Of a DNA stretch of 64,000 nucleotides, positions 24,677 to 33,567 are shown piece after piece. Numbering within the stretch: the stretch's first letter is position 1; each line of letters starts with the position of its first letter. The notes under the pieces were generated by a model, which saw only the letters and a program-made list of their open reading frames with translations, did not search any database and was not told the origin of the DNA. The translations under genes and the position numbers were made by a program. The DNA lies in assembly GCA_014867205.1 (NCBI GenBank), contig WGUO01000003.1, positions 54,648 through 118,647 on the forward strand, in the 5' to 3' direction. Source of the DNA: Muribaculaceae bacterium. Lineage in GTDB: Bacteria; Bacteroidota; Bacteroidia; Bacteroidales; Muribaculaceae.

Positions 24677-26344
24677 ATGAAAAAGTCAATATATCTTTCA
24701 ATCGCGATGGGTGTGGCCGCCACAGCCGGTCTCGTCTCGTGTCAGGCTGACATGGATGCGCCTGCGCTCGATGTGCCGGAGGCCACGATCAGCGCGAACA
24801 TGACCATTCTCGAACTTAAGAGCGAGTTCGAGAACAAGACCGAGAAGATCGGCACCAAAGAGAACGGCGACCACTACATAATCCATGGCCGGGTGGTTTC
24901 GAGCGATGCCACCGGCAATATCTATAAGTCGCTGGTGATACAGGACGAGACGGCAGCACTTGCCTTCTCGATCAACCAGGGCAGCCTCTACAACGAGTAC
25001 CGCCTCGGACAGGAGATGGTGGTTGACCTGACGGGCCTCTATATCGGCTACTACCGCGGCCTGCAGCAGGTAGGCGCACCCGGCGAGCCATACAACGGCC
25101 AGCCGCAGCTCGGATTCATGGCCTATGACTACTGGCTCGACAACGCGCAGCGCAACGGGCTGCCCGATCCGGAGTACAAGACCGTGCATCTCGGCGATGC
25201 CTATCCCGCAGACGAGTATTACTGCATAGCATTCAGCAACTTCGACGAACTCAACAACGCGACCCTCCCCGAGCTGCAGAGTCAGCTGGTGGAGTTCCGC
25301 AATGTATCGTTCAAGATCAACGAGGGAGAGGATACCTATGCCCCCTATCAGGAGAGCGTGAACCGTACGCTGGTTGATGCAAACGGCAAGGAACTGACAG
25401 TGCGCAACTCCGGCTACTCCAACTTCTACAACCAGAAACTCCCTGAGGGACGCGGTATCGTGAGCGGTATACTGTCATACTACGGAGACGCCTGGCAACT
25501 CGTGCTGCGCGGCCTCAACGACGTCAGAATCACGACCAAGGGCGAGGAGAGCGATCCCTTCACGGTTGAGGACATCCTCGGCGGCGAGTACGAGGGAATA
25601 ACAGGCTGGGCCAAGGGCTACATAGTAGGCTCCGTCAAGGCCGGCGTAAGCGAGGTAAAGGGCAACGACGATGTGGTGTTCGGCAAGGATGCGCTGATGG
25701 ACAACAACGTGCTGATCGCGGCAAGCGCCGACATCAAGGATGTGGCGAAGTGTGCCGTTGTCGAGCTTCCCCGCGGGTCAATGCTCCGCGCTATGGTCAA
25801 CCTGATTGACAATCCCGATGTGCTCGGTCAGGAACTCATGCTCAATGGAACCGTAGGGACATTCCTGGGTATGAACGGTATGGTCGGCAGCCGTGGCAGC
25901 GGCAAGGACTTCACTCTCGACGGCGTGGCTCCCGGCCAGGGTGTCGAGCCTCCCGCTCCGGCGGGCTCCGGGACCGAGGCCGCTCCCTACAACGTAAGCT
26001 ATGTGATGCAGACCACGCAAGACCTGGAGAACGTATGGGTCGAGGGCTATGTGGCCGGCTACGTGGTGAACGGAGACTTCAGCATCGACAATGTCGAGTT
26101 CTCGGCCAACGAGGTCGCCGGCTCAACCAACTATCTCAACCAGACCAACATCGTGCTGTCGGCAGTGGAGTCGCCCGCATGCGGCGTGCGCAACTCTGTG
26201 CCTGTGCAGCTCAATATAGTGAGCCGTTCGAAACTCGGACTCAAGGATCATCCCGAAGTCTTCGGCACGAAGGTCAAGGTGAGATGTGACATAACCACAT
26301 ATCTTGGCGTCAGGGGAATACGTCAGATCAAGGAAGTGAAATGA
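24677..26344 (+). CDS. surface-type lipoprotein: DUF5689 plus two DUF6359-like OB modules
   Basis: 555 aa with lipobox GLVSC (Cys22, then QADMD). The N-terminal DUF5689 module (~40-290) contains an OB-like pattern: HGRVVSSDATGNIYKSLVIQDE, then YRLGQEMVVDLTGLYIGYYRG. Two further related modules follow: ~295-430 (GWAKGYIVGSVKAG, CAVVELPRGSMLRAMVNLIDNPDVLG, GTVGTFLGMNGM) and ~440-555 (VWVEGYVAGYVVNGDF, VPVQLNIVSRSKLGL, ITTYLGVRGIRQIKEV). With the previous lipoprotein this makes four such modules in two adjacent proteins. OB folds often bind nucleic acid, which fits the nuclease context, but the fold is predicted by eye. Its stop overlaps the start of the first endonuclease gene (ATGA). Confidence 0.8.
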   Translation: MKKSIYLSIAMGVAATAGLVSCQADMDAPALDVPEATISANMTILELKSEFENKTEKIGTKENGDHYIIHGRVVSSDATGNIYKSLVIQDETAALAFSINQGSLYNEYRLGQEMVVDLTGLYIGYYRGLQQVGAPGEPYNGQPQLGFMAYDYWLDNAQRNGLPDPEYKTVHLGDAYPADEYYCIAFSNFDELNNATLPELQSQLVEFRNVSFKINEGEDTYAPYQESVNRTLVDANGKELTVRNSGYSNFYNQKLPEGRGIVSGILSYYGDAWQLVLRGLNDVRITTKGEESDPFTVEDILGGEYEGITGWAKGYIVGSVKAGVSEVKGNDDVVFGKDALMDNNVLIAASADIKDVAKCAVVELPRGSMLRAMVNLIDNPDVLGQELMLNGTVGTFLGMNGMVGSRGSGKDFTLDGVAPGQGVEPPAPAGSGTEAAPYNVSYVMQTTQDLENVWVEGYVAGYVVNGDFSIDNVEFSANEVAGSTNYLNQTNIVLSAVESPACGVRNSVPVQLNIVSRSKLGLKDHPEVFGTKVKVRCDITTYLGVRGIRQIKEVK

Positions 26345-28047
26345 GAAGGTTCTGTCTTGCACTGCTTGGCGTCGTCTTACTGGCGACATCGCTCCCGGCC
26401 GGCTATCGCGAGGGGTACTACACCCGCATGGACGGCAAGAAGAGCGAGCAGCTGAAGTATGCCGCCAAGCAGTGCGTGCAGTCGCACACGAGGCTCGGCT
26501 ATTACGACCTGCCCGAATACTGGCAATACTCCGACGTCTACCCTGATCTTGTTGACGGATGCCGGCGTTGGTGGGATATGTATTCAGACGCAGTCTATCT
26601 GATACAGTCGTGGCAGACAGGCAGGCAGTCCTTCTCGGCCAACCGGATGCAGCGAGAGCACGCTGTGCCCAAGTCATGGTGGAAGCGTGCCGGCGATGTC
26701 GAGTACACTCCGGCCTATTCCGACATGTGGAACCTCTATCCGAGCGACGGCGCCGCCAACCAGGCCAAGTCGAACTATCCGTTCGGCGAGACCCGCAACA
26801 CGAAGTTCGACAACGGCGTGACCAAGGTCGGTGCCCCCAAGGCCGGTTTCGGCGGTGGCGCGTCGACCGTGTTCGAGCCGGCCGACCAGTACAAGGGCGA
26901 CTTTGCCCGCGCAATCTTCTACATGGCGACAGTCTACGACGACCTGAGGTGGGTATATGACTATATGTTTGTCAGCAACACATACCCGACCTTGCTCCCC
27001 TGGGCGACCAGCATGCTGCTGCAGTGGTCGCGCATGGACCCGGTGAGCCAGAAGGAGATAGACCGCAACGACTATGTGGAGCAATACCAGGGGAACCGCA
27101 ATCCGTTTGTCGACTTCCCGAATCTTGCCGAATACATCTGGGGCATAAGGGAGGGCGAGACATTCGTCATATCCGAGCAGGAGAACACCGGCCTGACGCC
27201 CCCTATCACGGGTGACCCTGAGATAACGGCACCCGTCAACGGCGAGTCGCTCGACTTCGGGCAGACAGCCGTGGGGCACGTCACCAGCCGTGCGCTGCAG
27301 ATCACAGGACATAACCTGACCAGTCCGATGTCGCTGCGTGTCGTCGGATCATCCAGAGGCAGTTTCATAGTGGAGGTGACGAGCGTACCGGCCTCAACCA
27401 TCAATCAGAATGGCGGATATCTGCTCGACATCGCCTTCCTGCCGCAGACCGAAGGGAAGCACGAGGCAATCCTTACGCTCTACGATGGCGGTCTTGAGGG
27501 GAGCATCGCTGTGAATCTGCGAGGAGAGGCACTTGCAGTGCCCGAGATGACCGCACTCAATGCACTGCCGGCCACCGAGGTCACTGACGATTCGTACAGG
27601 GCCAACTGGGAGGCCGCCAAGGGTGTGGCCGACTATTATACGGTGACGCGCGTGCGTTATCGCGAGGGAGACACCGAGGCTGAGACCTACGAGACCGGCG
27701 AGACGTCATATGTCATGACCGACCGTGACCCGAAGGTGGCGGAGAGTTACACGGTGACATACAACAGACTGAATGTCGAGTCGCCCGAGTCGAACTCGGT
27801 TTATGTCGCAGCCAGCGGCATAAACGACCCTGTCGATGAGACGCCGTTCCGGGTCTATGGTGTCGACGGAGGAATAGAGATAAGCCGTGCTGTCGGCGAG
27901 GGGGGCCTGCTTCGGGTCTACGACCTCGGGGCCAGGCTTGTGGTCGAGGATGCCGATGTCGCGGACGGCGGCTTCTATCCGCTCGCTCCGGGCATCTATA
28001 TCGTCTCGATCGGCTCCGGGCGCCCCGTCAGGATAATAGTAAGATAA
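26341..28047 (+). CDS. exported endonuclease I-family nuclease, paralog 1
   Basis: 568 aa, signal peptide MRRFCLALLGVVLLATSLPA. The nuclease domain (~22-285) belongs to the endonuclease I (EndA/Vvn-type) beta-beta-alpha-metal family: REHAVPKSWW gives Glu106-His107 (general base), and YSDMWNLYPSDGAANQAKSNYPFGE supplies the metal-binding Asn140. Known members cut DNA, and sometimes RNA, without sequence preference. C-terminal modules: a choice-of-anchor-D-like beta domain (~295-395), a fibronectin III-like domain (~400-500) and a T9SS type A-like tail (LAPGIYIVSIGSGRPVRIIVR). It overlaps the upstream lipoprotein gene by 4 bp, so it is the last gene of the deoC-led unit; a strong hairpin follows. 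Confidence 0.92.
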   Translation: MRRFCLALLGVVLLATSLPAGYREGYYTRMDGKKSEQLKYAAKQCVQSHTRLGYYDLPEYWQYSDVYPDLVDGCRRWWDMYSDAVYLIQSWQTGRQSFSANRMQREHAVPKSWWKRAGDVEYTPAYSDMWNLYPSDGAANQAKSNYPFGETRNTKFDNGVTKVGAPKAGFGGGASTVFEPADQYKGDFARAIFYMATVYDDLRWVYDYMFVSNTYPTLLPWATSMLLQWSRMDPVSQKEIDRNDYVEQYQGNRNPFVDFPNLAEYIWGIREGETFVISEQENTGLTPPITGDPEITAPVNGESLDFGQTAVGHVTSRALQITGHNLTSPMSLRVVGSSRGSFIVEVTSVPASTINQNGGYLLDIAFLPQTEGKHEAILTLYDGGLEGSIAVNLRGEALAVPEMTALNALPATEVTDDSYRANWEAAKGVADYYTVTRVRYREGDTEAETYETGETSYVMTDRDPKVAESYTVTYNRLNVESPESNSVYVAASGINDPVDETPFRVYGVDGGIEISRAVGEGGLLRVYDLGARLVVEDADVADGGFYPLAPGIYIVSIGSGRPVRIIVR

Positions 28048-28071
28048 CGGGCCTTTCAATAAAATTTAGGT

Positions 28072-28112
28072 GAGGGTGCCGATTACCGCTGACATGCGGA
28101 ATCGGCACCCTC
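28072..28112 (+). terminator. long hairpin after endonuclease paralog 1
   Basis: GAGGGTGCCGATT (28072-28084) pairs perfectly with AATCGGCACCCTC (28100-28112), and CCGC/GCGG extends the stem around a TGACAT loop. There is no T-tract, so it may be a processing or stability element rather than an intrinsic terminator. Confidence 0.6.
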
Positions 28113-28166
28113 GCTATGTCATGCAGGATGTGCTGAATTTCCGCCGGGTAAATTTTTTGCGAAATT

Positions 28167-28197
28167 TTTGTTGTGTTGGAAATAATTACTAATTTTG
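28167..28197 (+). promoter_or_regulatory. promoter for endonuclease paralogs 2 and 3
   Basis: TTTG (28167-28170), a 19-bp spacer and TAATTTTG (28190-28197) match the Bacteroidetes consensus fully. The ATG is 43 bp downstream, so these two nucleases can be expressed separately from the receptor unit. Confidence 0.8.
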
Positions 28198-28240
28198 CCG
28201 GATACAGAATCCAAACCGCAGAACATAACTGACATTAGAT

Positions 28241-29815
28241 ATGATTAACCTTAGAATATCAATAAAAAACGGAATACAGGCAGCACTGGCCGCATCAGCC
28301 ATATGTCTGTCAGCTAACTCTGCATCAGCCGCATACCCCACGGGCTATTATGACTCGCTCGAGGGCAAATGCGGAGCTGAGCTCATGCGTGCCGTAAAGG
28401 CTGCTGTGAAGGACCATACAGTCATCAACTACGGCAGCGGCACCTGGGATGCCTTCAAGGATACTGACGTGCGTACAATTGACGGAGTCGACTACTGGTG
28501 GGACATGTACAGCAACGAACTTCTGCGCGTCTCTGACGGACGTCCCAACTCCAATGTGATGAACGTAGAGCACTCGGTGCCTAACTCATGGTGGGGAAAG
28601 ACCAAGAATGCGGCATATCAGGATATCGTCCATCTCAACCCGTCAGACTCAAAGGCAAACAGCCGGAAAAGCAACTATCCCCTTGCCGAGCTCTCATATG
28701 TGGACTGGACCAATGGCGTAAGTTCTGTCGGTACGCCCAAGTCGGGGCAGGGAGGCGGCAACGGCAATGCGTATGAGCCGGCTGACGAGTACAAGGGTGA
28801 CTTCGCCCGCGCATATATGTATATGTTCACCGTCTATGACGAAATATCCTGGAAGTCGGGCACATACTGGATGTACGACCCGTCGCTGAGCACGATGTTC
28901 AAGACATGGGCAAGCCAGCTTCTGCTGAAATGGAGCGCCAATGACCCCGTGAGCGAGAAGGAACGTGTCCGCAACGACGGCATCTATCTCAATCAGAAGA
29001 ACCGCAATCCCTTCATCGACCTTCCCGACCTCGCCGAACACATATGGGGCTCGAAATCAAACGTGCCGTTCAGCCTTGACGGAACAGGTCCGGAAGACCC
29101 CGAGGATCCCGAAGACCCGGAGCCGCAGACAGATGTCTATACGTGGCTTGAGGCAGGCGACGCCGATGAGGGTGAGTGGACTTTTGAGAATATTGAATTG
29201 GCCCCTGAACTTTCGTATGTGTGGAGCTGGAAGATATACAAGGACAAAGGATATCTCAATGCAAGCGCCTATATGTCTAAGACAGCATACCGTGCCGAGG
29301 CATATGCGTGGAGCCCCGAGATCTCGCTCAAGAATGTCGTAGACGCAACATTCAGTTTCAGTCACGCGGCGAAGTTCCAGACAACACTCAGGACACTCTG
29401 CAAGTTAGTGGTCAAGGATGTAGCCACAGGTGAGATTTCGGAAATAGAGATACCGACATGGCCTGAGCCGGACAGCTGGACATTCGTAAACAGCGGGAAG
29501 ATAGGTCTCAGCGAGTTTGCCGACAGGGATATAAAGATCGGTTTCCTGTATGGCTCGAGCTCGACAGGCGCCGATACATGGGAGATCCGCGACGCGCGTC
29601 TCGAGCTGAAACGCTCGACCGGTGTCTGCATGACGACACCCGACGAGGATGACTCTGACTTTGTGGAGGTCTGGGGCAACAACATCTACGCTCCCGATGG
29701 CGCGCGCATATTCGACCTCAACGGTCGCGAGTACGACGGCAGGAACATGCAGCCCGGAGTCTATATCGTGGCAAAGCCGACATTCTCGAAGTCAGTCAAG
29801 GTAATGGTCAAATAA
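28241..29815 (+). CDS. exported endonuclease I-family nuclease, paralog 2, with anchor-J-like domain
   Basis: 524 aa with a signal peptide ending near residue 30 (SANSASA). The nuclease domain (~32-275) has VEHSVPNSWWGK with Glu110-His111 and VHLNPSDSKANSRKSNYPLAE with Asn140, the endonuclease I metal/His core. An acidic, proline-rich linker (PEDPEDPEDPEPQ) leads to a ~150-residue beta-sandwich (WTFENIELAPELSYVWSWKIY through STGADTWEIRDARL) nearly matching the last domain of the receptor-associated lipoprotein at 23067-24659. The tail MQPGVYIVAKPTFSKSVKVMVK is T9SS type A-like. Sharing a module with the lipoprotein suggests both sit on the cell surface in one assembly. It is 11 bp from paralog 3. 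Confidence 0.92.
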   Translation: MINLRISIKNGIQAALAASAICLSANSASAAYPTGYYDSLEGKCGAELMRAVKAAVKDHTVINYGSGTWDAFKDTDVRTIDGVDYWWDMYSNELLRVSDGRPNSNVMNVEHSVPNSWWGKTKNAAYQDIVHLNPSDSKANSRKSNYPLAELSYVDWTNGVSSVGTPKSGQGGGNGNAYEPADEYKGDFARAYMYMFTVYDEISWKSGTYWMYDPSLSTMFKTWASQLLLKWSANDPVSEKERVRNDGIYLNQKNRNPFIDLPDLAEHIWGSKSNVPFSLDGTGPEDPEDPEDPEPQTDVYTWLEAGDADEGEWTFENIELAPELSYVWSWKIYKDKGYLNASAYMSKTAYRAEAYAWSPEISLKNVVDATFSFSHAAKFQTTLRTLCKLVVKDVATGEISEIEIPTWPEPDSWTFVNSGKIGLSEFADRDIKIGFLYGSSSTGADTWEIRDARLELKRSTGVCMTTPDEDDSDFVEVWGNNIYAPDGARIFDLNGREYDGRNMQPGVYIVAKPTFSKSVKVMVK

Positions 29816-29826
29816 CGAGAGAGGAA

Positions 29827-31623
29827 ATGAATCTTAAAACAGGGTTATGGGCCTCCCTGATATGTGTCGGCTCACTGACAGCCGTCGGAGAGGTGCCCGA
29901 AAACTACTACTCAACACTCGACGGCAAGCCCGGCGAGGCGCTCGTGAATGCCATCCGCGCCCTCTCCGAGGGTCATGCGGTGGTGACATACAACACCAAG
30001 ACGTGGAACGCGTTCGAGAAAACCGACGTGCGGATGGTCAATGGTCGCGAGGCATGGTGGGACATGTACAGCAACAACCTCGTATATCTGCCCGAGCATG
30101 CCGCCTTGAATATCGAGCATTCCGTGGCCAACTCATGGTGGGGCGGCAAGAAGGGGAGCACCGAGGCATACAGCGACCTGTTCCATCTCAACCCGAGCGA
30201 CCAGAACGCCAATAATAAGAAAGGGAACTATCCTCCGGGAGAGGTGACGGACGCACGTCTGCTCGACAACGGACTGCTGCGTATCGGCACGCCTGCAACC
30301 GGTCAGGGCGGCGGCGCGTCGAGCGTCTTCGAGCCTGCCGATGAATATAAGGGAGACTTTGCCCGCGCCTACTTCTATGTGTTCACGGCCTACAGCGGCC
30401 TGAACTGGGACTCTGAGTATGCGTATGTCTACGACGGCGAGGGGAGTCTTGCGCCCTGGGCCGTGGAGTTGCTGTTGAAATGGAACCGCGAGGACCCTGT
30501 GGACAGCAAGGAAATCTCGCGCAACGAGGAGATATATCTGCTGCAGAACAACAGGAATCCGTTTATCGACTATCCCGGGCTTGCCGAATACATCTGGGGC
30601 GAGAAGCAGGGAAGCGCGTTCAGCCTTTCAGACGAGAGCGTGGCTGTGGCTACCGACCGTCCCGAGGCCCCTGTCTTCGAGGCCACGCGCCTGACCGGAG
30701 TCAATACCTATGCGCTGAGATGGTGGGACGGCTATGTGCAGAAGATAAGCCTCACGTCAGGCACACTGATGGTCAGCATTGATGGCGGCACATACCGCGA
30801 GTCTGACGGCATGGTGGAGATTGACCCGGCATTCACCCGCGACGACTATCATCTTATCAAGGCATATGCGGTGGCTGAGGTCGACGGCCAGGAACTCCGC
30901 AGCTCGGTGTCGACACTTGACATGCTGGCCCGCGACCCGTCGGGCACAGACTATTCCGGCGCCCGCTGGGACAGAGTCTCCGATCAGGCAGCCTTCACAC
31001 CCGAGCAGGGACCGTTCCTGATACTCTCGTCTAACACTCTGCACACCATGAGTGCGAAAGGAGGCACGACCTCGACGCCATTTATGGAGAGTGCCGGATT
31101 TGTGGAATTCGACAGCGATGGACATCTGACCGAACTCCCGGCCGATGCAGCCGTGGTGGAATTCGAGTCAGCAGGCTCGGGCAAGTACCGGGTCATGATA
31201 CATGACATCTACGGCAATTATCTCGGCTCATGGAACAGCACGGCCAAGAACAAGATGCGTCTCGAAAGCGACACCTACACTCCCGGCACAGGCGCGGTGG
31301 GCACCGAGGGAGAATTCATATTCACCTTCGACGCCTTCGGATCGCTTCAGTTCAACAAGACGCAGCCCAGGTTCCAGAACTATGAGAGCAAGCAGACCCC
31401 GGTCTTCCTGTATAAGTTCCGCGACTTCAACGGCGGTTGGTCAGGCATCGGCAATGTCTGCGAGGACACGCCCTGGGGTGTCGGAGTAGACGGTGACAAC
31501 ATCATCACCGACGGAGAGACAGTGATCTATGACCTGAGCGGACGCCGTGTTGACGGCAGCCGTCTCGGCCATGGCGTCTACATCGTGACCGGACGTGGCA
31601 AAAGCACGAAAATCGTGCTTTGA
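29827..31623 (+). CDS. exported endonuclease I-family nuclease, paralog 3
   Basis: 598 aa with a short signal peptide (MNLKTGLWASLICVGSLTAVGE). The catalytic core is intact: NIEHSVANSWWGG with Glu97-His98 and FHLNPSDQNANNKKGNYPPGE with Asn129. The nuclease domain ends near residue 265. The ~330-residue C-terminal region differs from both paralogs: beta-rich, with a segment around EGPFLILSSNTLHTMSAKGG-like strands and FDAFGSLQFNKTQPRFQNY, which I do not recognise. The tail GHGVYIVTGRGKSTKIVL is T9SS type A-like. The three nucleases thus share a catalytic domain but carry different C-terminal modules, which argues for different targets or locations. It ends the locus; korA follows after 90 bp. 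Confidence 0.9.
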   Translation: MNLKTGLWASLICVGSLTAVGEVPENYYSTLDGKPGEALVNAIRALSEGHAVVTYNTKTWNAFEKTDVRMVNGREAWWDMYSNNLVYLPEHAALNIEHSVANSWWGGKKGSTEAYSDLFHLNPSDQNANNKKGNYPPGEVTDARLLDNGLLRIGTPATGQGGGASSVFEPADEYKGDFARAYFYVFTAYSGLNWDSEYAYVYDGEGSLAPWAVELLLKWNREDPVDSKEISRNEEIYLLQNNRNPFIDYPGLAEYIWGEKQGSAFSLSDESVAVATDRPEAPVFEATRLTGVNTYALRWWDGYVQKISLTSGTLMVSIDGGTYRESDGMVEIDPAFTRDDYHLIKAYAVAEVDGQELRSSVSTLDMLARDPSGTDYSGARWDRVSDQAAFTPEQGPFLILSSNTLHTMSAKGGTTSTPFMESAGFVEFDSDGHLTELPADAAVVEFESAGSGKYRVMIHDIYGNYLGSWNSTAKNKMRLESDTYTPGTGAVGTEGEFIFTFDAFGSLQFNKTQPRFQNYESKQTPVFLYKFRDFNGGWSGIGNVCEDTPWGVGVDGDNIITDGETVIYDLSGRRVDGSRLGHGVYIVTGRGKSTKIVL

Positions 31624-31713
31624 CATCACGGCACCCGGAAGTGAGATTTTATCCGGGCGACCGATAAGAAGAAAACATATCTAATACCATAAACAAACAC
31701 AAAACATTTCGTT

Positions 31714-33564
31714 ATGCTACAAGAGACGAATGTGAAGGCCATCGACAAGGTCGTGGTCAGATTTGCAGGCGATTCCGGCGACGGCATGCAGCTGGCAGGA
31801 AACATCTTTTCCAATATCTCGGCCGAGATAGGCGACGAGATATCAACATTTCCGGACTATCCGGCTGAGATCCGCGCCCCGCAGGGGTCGCTGAGCGGCG
31901 TATCGGGTTATCAGGTCAGCGTCGGGAAGGGGGTACACACCCCCGGCGACGAGGCCGACGTGCTCGTGGCCATGAATCCGGCCGCCCTCAAGACCAACCT
32001 GCGCTATCTGAAGCGTGACGGCGTGGTGGTCTGTGACGTTGATTCATTCACGGCCGCCAACCTGAAGAAAGCCGAGTATGCAACCGACGATCCCGTCAAG
32101 GAACTGGGCATCGACCCCAAGCGCATCATGCTCGTGCCGATGACGACGCTGCTCCGCAACACCCTCGCCGACAGCGGTCTCGACCAGAAGGCGATGATGA
32201 AGAGCAAGAACATGCTTGCCCTCGGCGTAATCTGCTGGCTGTTCGACCGTCCGGTGGAGGGAGTGCTCCGCAAGCTGCAGAAGAAATTCGCCAAGAAGCC
32301 GGCGGTGTACGAGGCAAACGCAAAGGTGCTCCGCGCCGGCTGGGACTATGGGCACAACACACACAGCTCGATGCCGGTCTACCGAATCGACACGGCAACG
32401 TCGCGTCCCGGCACATATACCGACGTGACCGGTAACACTGCTACCGCCTGGGGTCTTATACTGGCCTCCGAGAAGAGCGGGCGTCCCCTGTTCCTCGGCT
32501 CATACCCCATCACTCCGGCGACTGATATACTCCATGAGCTTGCAAAGCGCAAGGATCTTGGCGTCAAGGCAGTTCAGATGGAAGACGAGATTGCCGGCGT
32601 GTGCTCGGCGATAGGAGCAAGCTATGCCGGGCATCTGGCCGTTACGTCGACCTCTGGTCCCGGTCTGGCTCTGAAGTCAGAGGCCCTTGGCCTCGCCGTG
32701 ATGGCTGAGCTTCCGCTCGTGGCCATTGACGTGCAGCGCGGCGGCCCCTCGACCGGCCTCCCCACCAAGACCGAGCAGACCGACCTGATGCAGGCCCTCT
32801 ACGGCCGCAACGGCGAGTCACCGCTCTGCGTGCTTGCAGCCGTCAGTCCGACAGACTGCTTCCATATGGCATTTGAGGCAGCCCGAATCGCCATGGAGCA
32901 CATGACTCCCGTCATACTTCTGACAGACGCCTATATCGCCAATGGCTCGAGCGCATGGCGCATACCCGAGGCCGGCGATTATCCCGAGATACATCCCCAT
33001 GTGCTTCCCGCCGACAGGCTGGAGAGCGGATGGAAACCATATGACCGCGACGAGGCGACGCTCGCACGCTACTGGGCGTTGCCCGGTACAGAGGGTGCCA
33101 TGCACCGCATCGGAGGCCTTGAAAAAGACAACAGGACCTCTGTCATCTCGACTGACGGGGCCAACCATGAGTTCATGGTCAAGACCCGCCGCGAGAAGAT
33201 AGCGCGCATCGCCGACGACATCCCCCTGATGGAGCCGATGCTCGCCGCCGACGCCGACACCATTCTGGTGGGCTGGGGCGGAACATACGGACATCTCCTC
33301 ACCGCCGCCACCGAGCTCAACGAGCAGGGACGCAAGGTGGCGTTCTGGCAGTTCAGATACATCAACCCGCTGCCCAAGAATGCCATCGAGACGCTCAACC
33401 GCTACAGGCGCATCATAGTGGCCGAGCTCAACACCGGCATGTTCGCCGACTACCTGCAGATGCATCTGCCCGGCAAGGAGATCATGCGCATCAACAAGAT
33501 AGAGGGCCAGCCCTTCCTGGTGAAAGAGATAGTAGATGGTGTAATCAAACACATGGAGGAATAA
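31714..33564 (+). CDS. korA: 2-oxoglutarate:ferredoxin oxidoreductase, gamma-alpha fusion subunit
   Basis: 616 aa. The N-terminal ~190 residues are the gamma domain of 2-oxoacid:acceptor oxidoreductases (VVVRFAGDSGDGMQLAGNIFS, then FPDYPAEIRAPQGSLSGVSGYQV). The rest is the pyrimidine-binding alpha domain (GSYPITPATDILHELAK, MEDEIAGVCSAIGASYAG, TSTSGPGLALKSEALGLAV). With the beta subunit 3 bp downstream it forms an enzyme converting 2-oxoglutarate and CoA to succinyl-CoA, CO2 and reduced ferredoxin, or the reverse reductive reaction typical of anaerobic Bacteroidales. Choice of 2-oxoglutarate over other 2-oxoacids follows the usual KorAB annotation and is not proven by a motif. No clear promoter seen in the 90-bp gap upstream. 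Confidence 0.92.
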   Translation: MLQETNVKAIDKVVVRFAGDSGDGMQLAGNIFSNISAEIGDEISTFPDYPAEIRAPQGSLSGVSGYQVSVGKGVHTPGDEADVLVAMNPAALKTNLRYLKRDGVVVCDVDSFTAANLKKAEYATDDPVKELGIDPKRIMLVPMTTLLRNTLADSGLDQKAMMKSKNMLALGVICWLFDRPVEGVLRKLQKKFAKKPAVYEANAKVLRAGWDYGHNTHSSMPVYRIDTATSRPGTYTDVTGNTATAWGLILASEKSGRPLFLGSYPITPATDILHELAKRKDLGVKAVQMEDEIAGVCSAIGASYAGHLAVTSTSGPGLALKSEALGLAVMAELPLVAIDVQRGGPSTGLPTKTEQTDLMQALYGRNGESPLCVLAAVSPTDCFHMAFEAARIAMEHMTPVILLTDAYIANGSSAWRIPEAGDYPEIHPHVLPADRLESGWKPYDRDEATLARYWALPGTEGAMHRIGGLEKDNRTSVISTDGANHEFMVKTRREKIARIADDIPLMEPMLAADADTILVGWGGTYGHLLTAATELNEQGRKVAFWQFRYINPLPKNAIETLNRYRRIIVAELNTGMFADYLQMHLPGKEIMRINKIEGQPFLVKEIVDGVIKHMEE

Positions 33565-33567
33565 GTC

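Noticed and set aside
20231..26344. SusCD-type polysaccharide utilisation locus
   Set aside because: The receptor has no SusD partner, no glycoside hydrolase, and the neighbours are nucleases; the lipoproteins lack SusD-like TPR helices.
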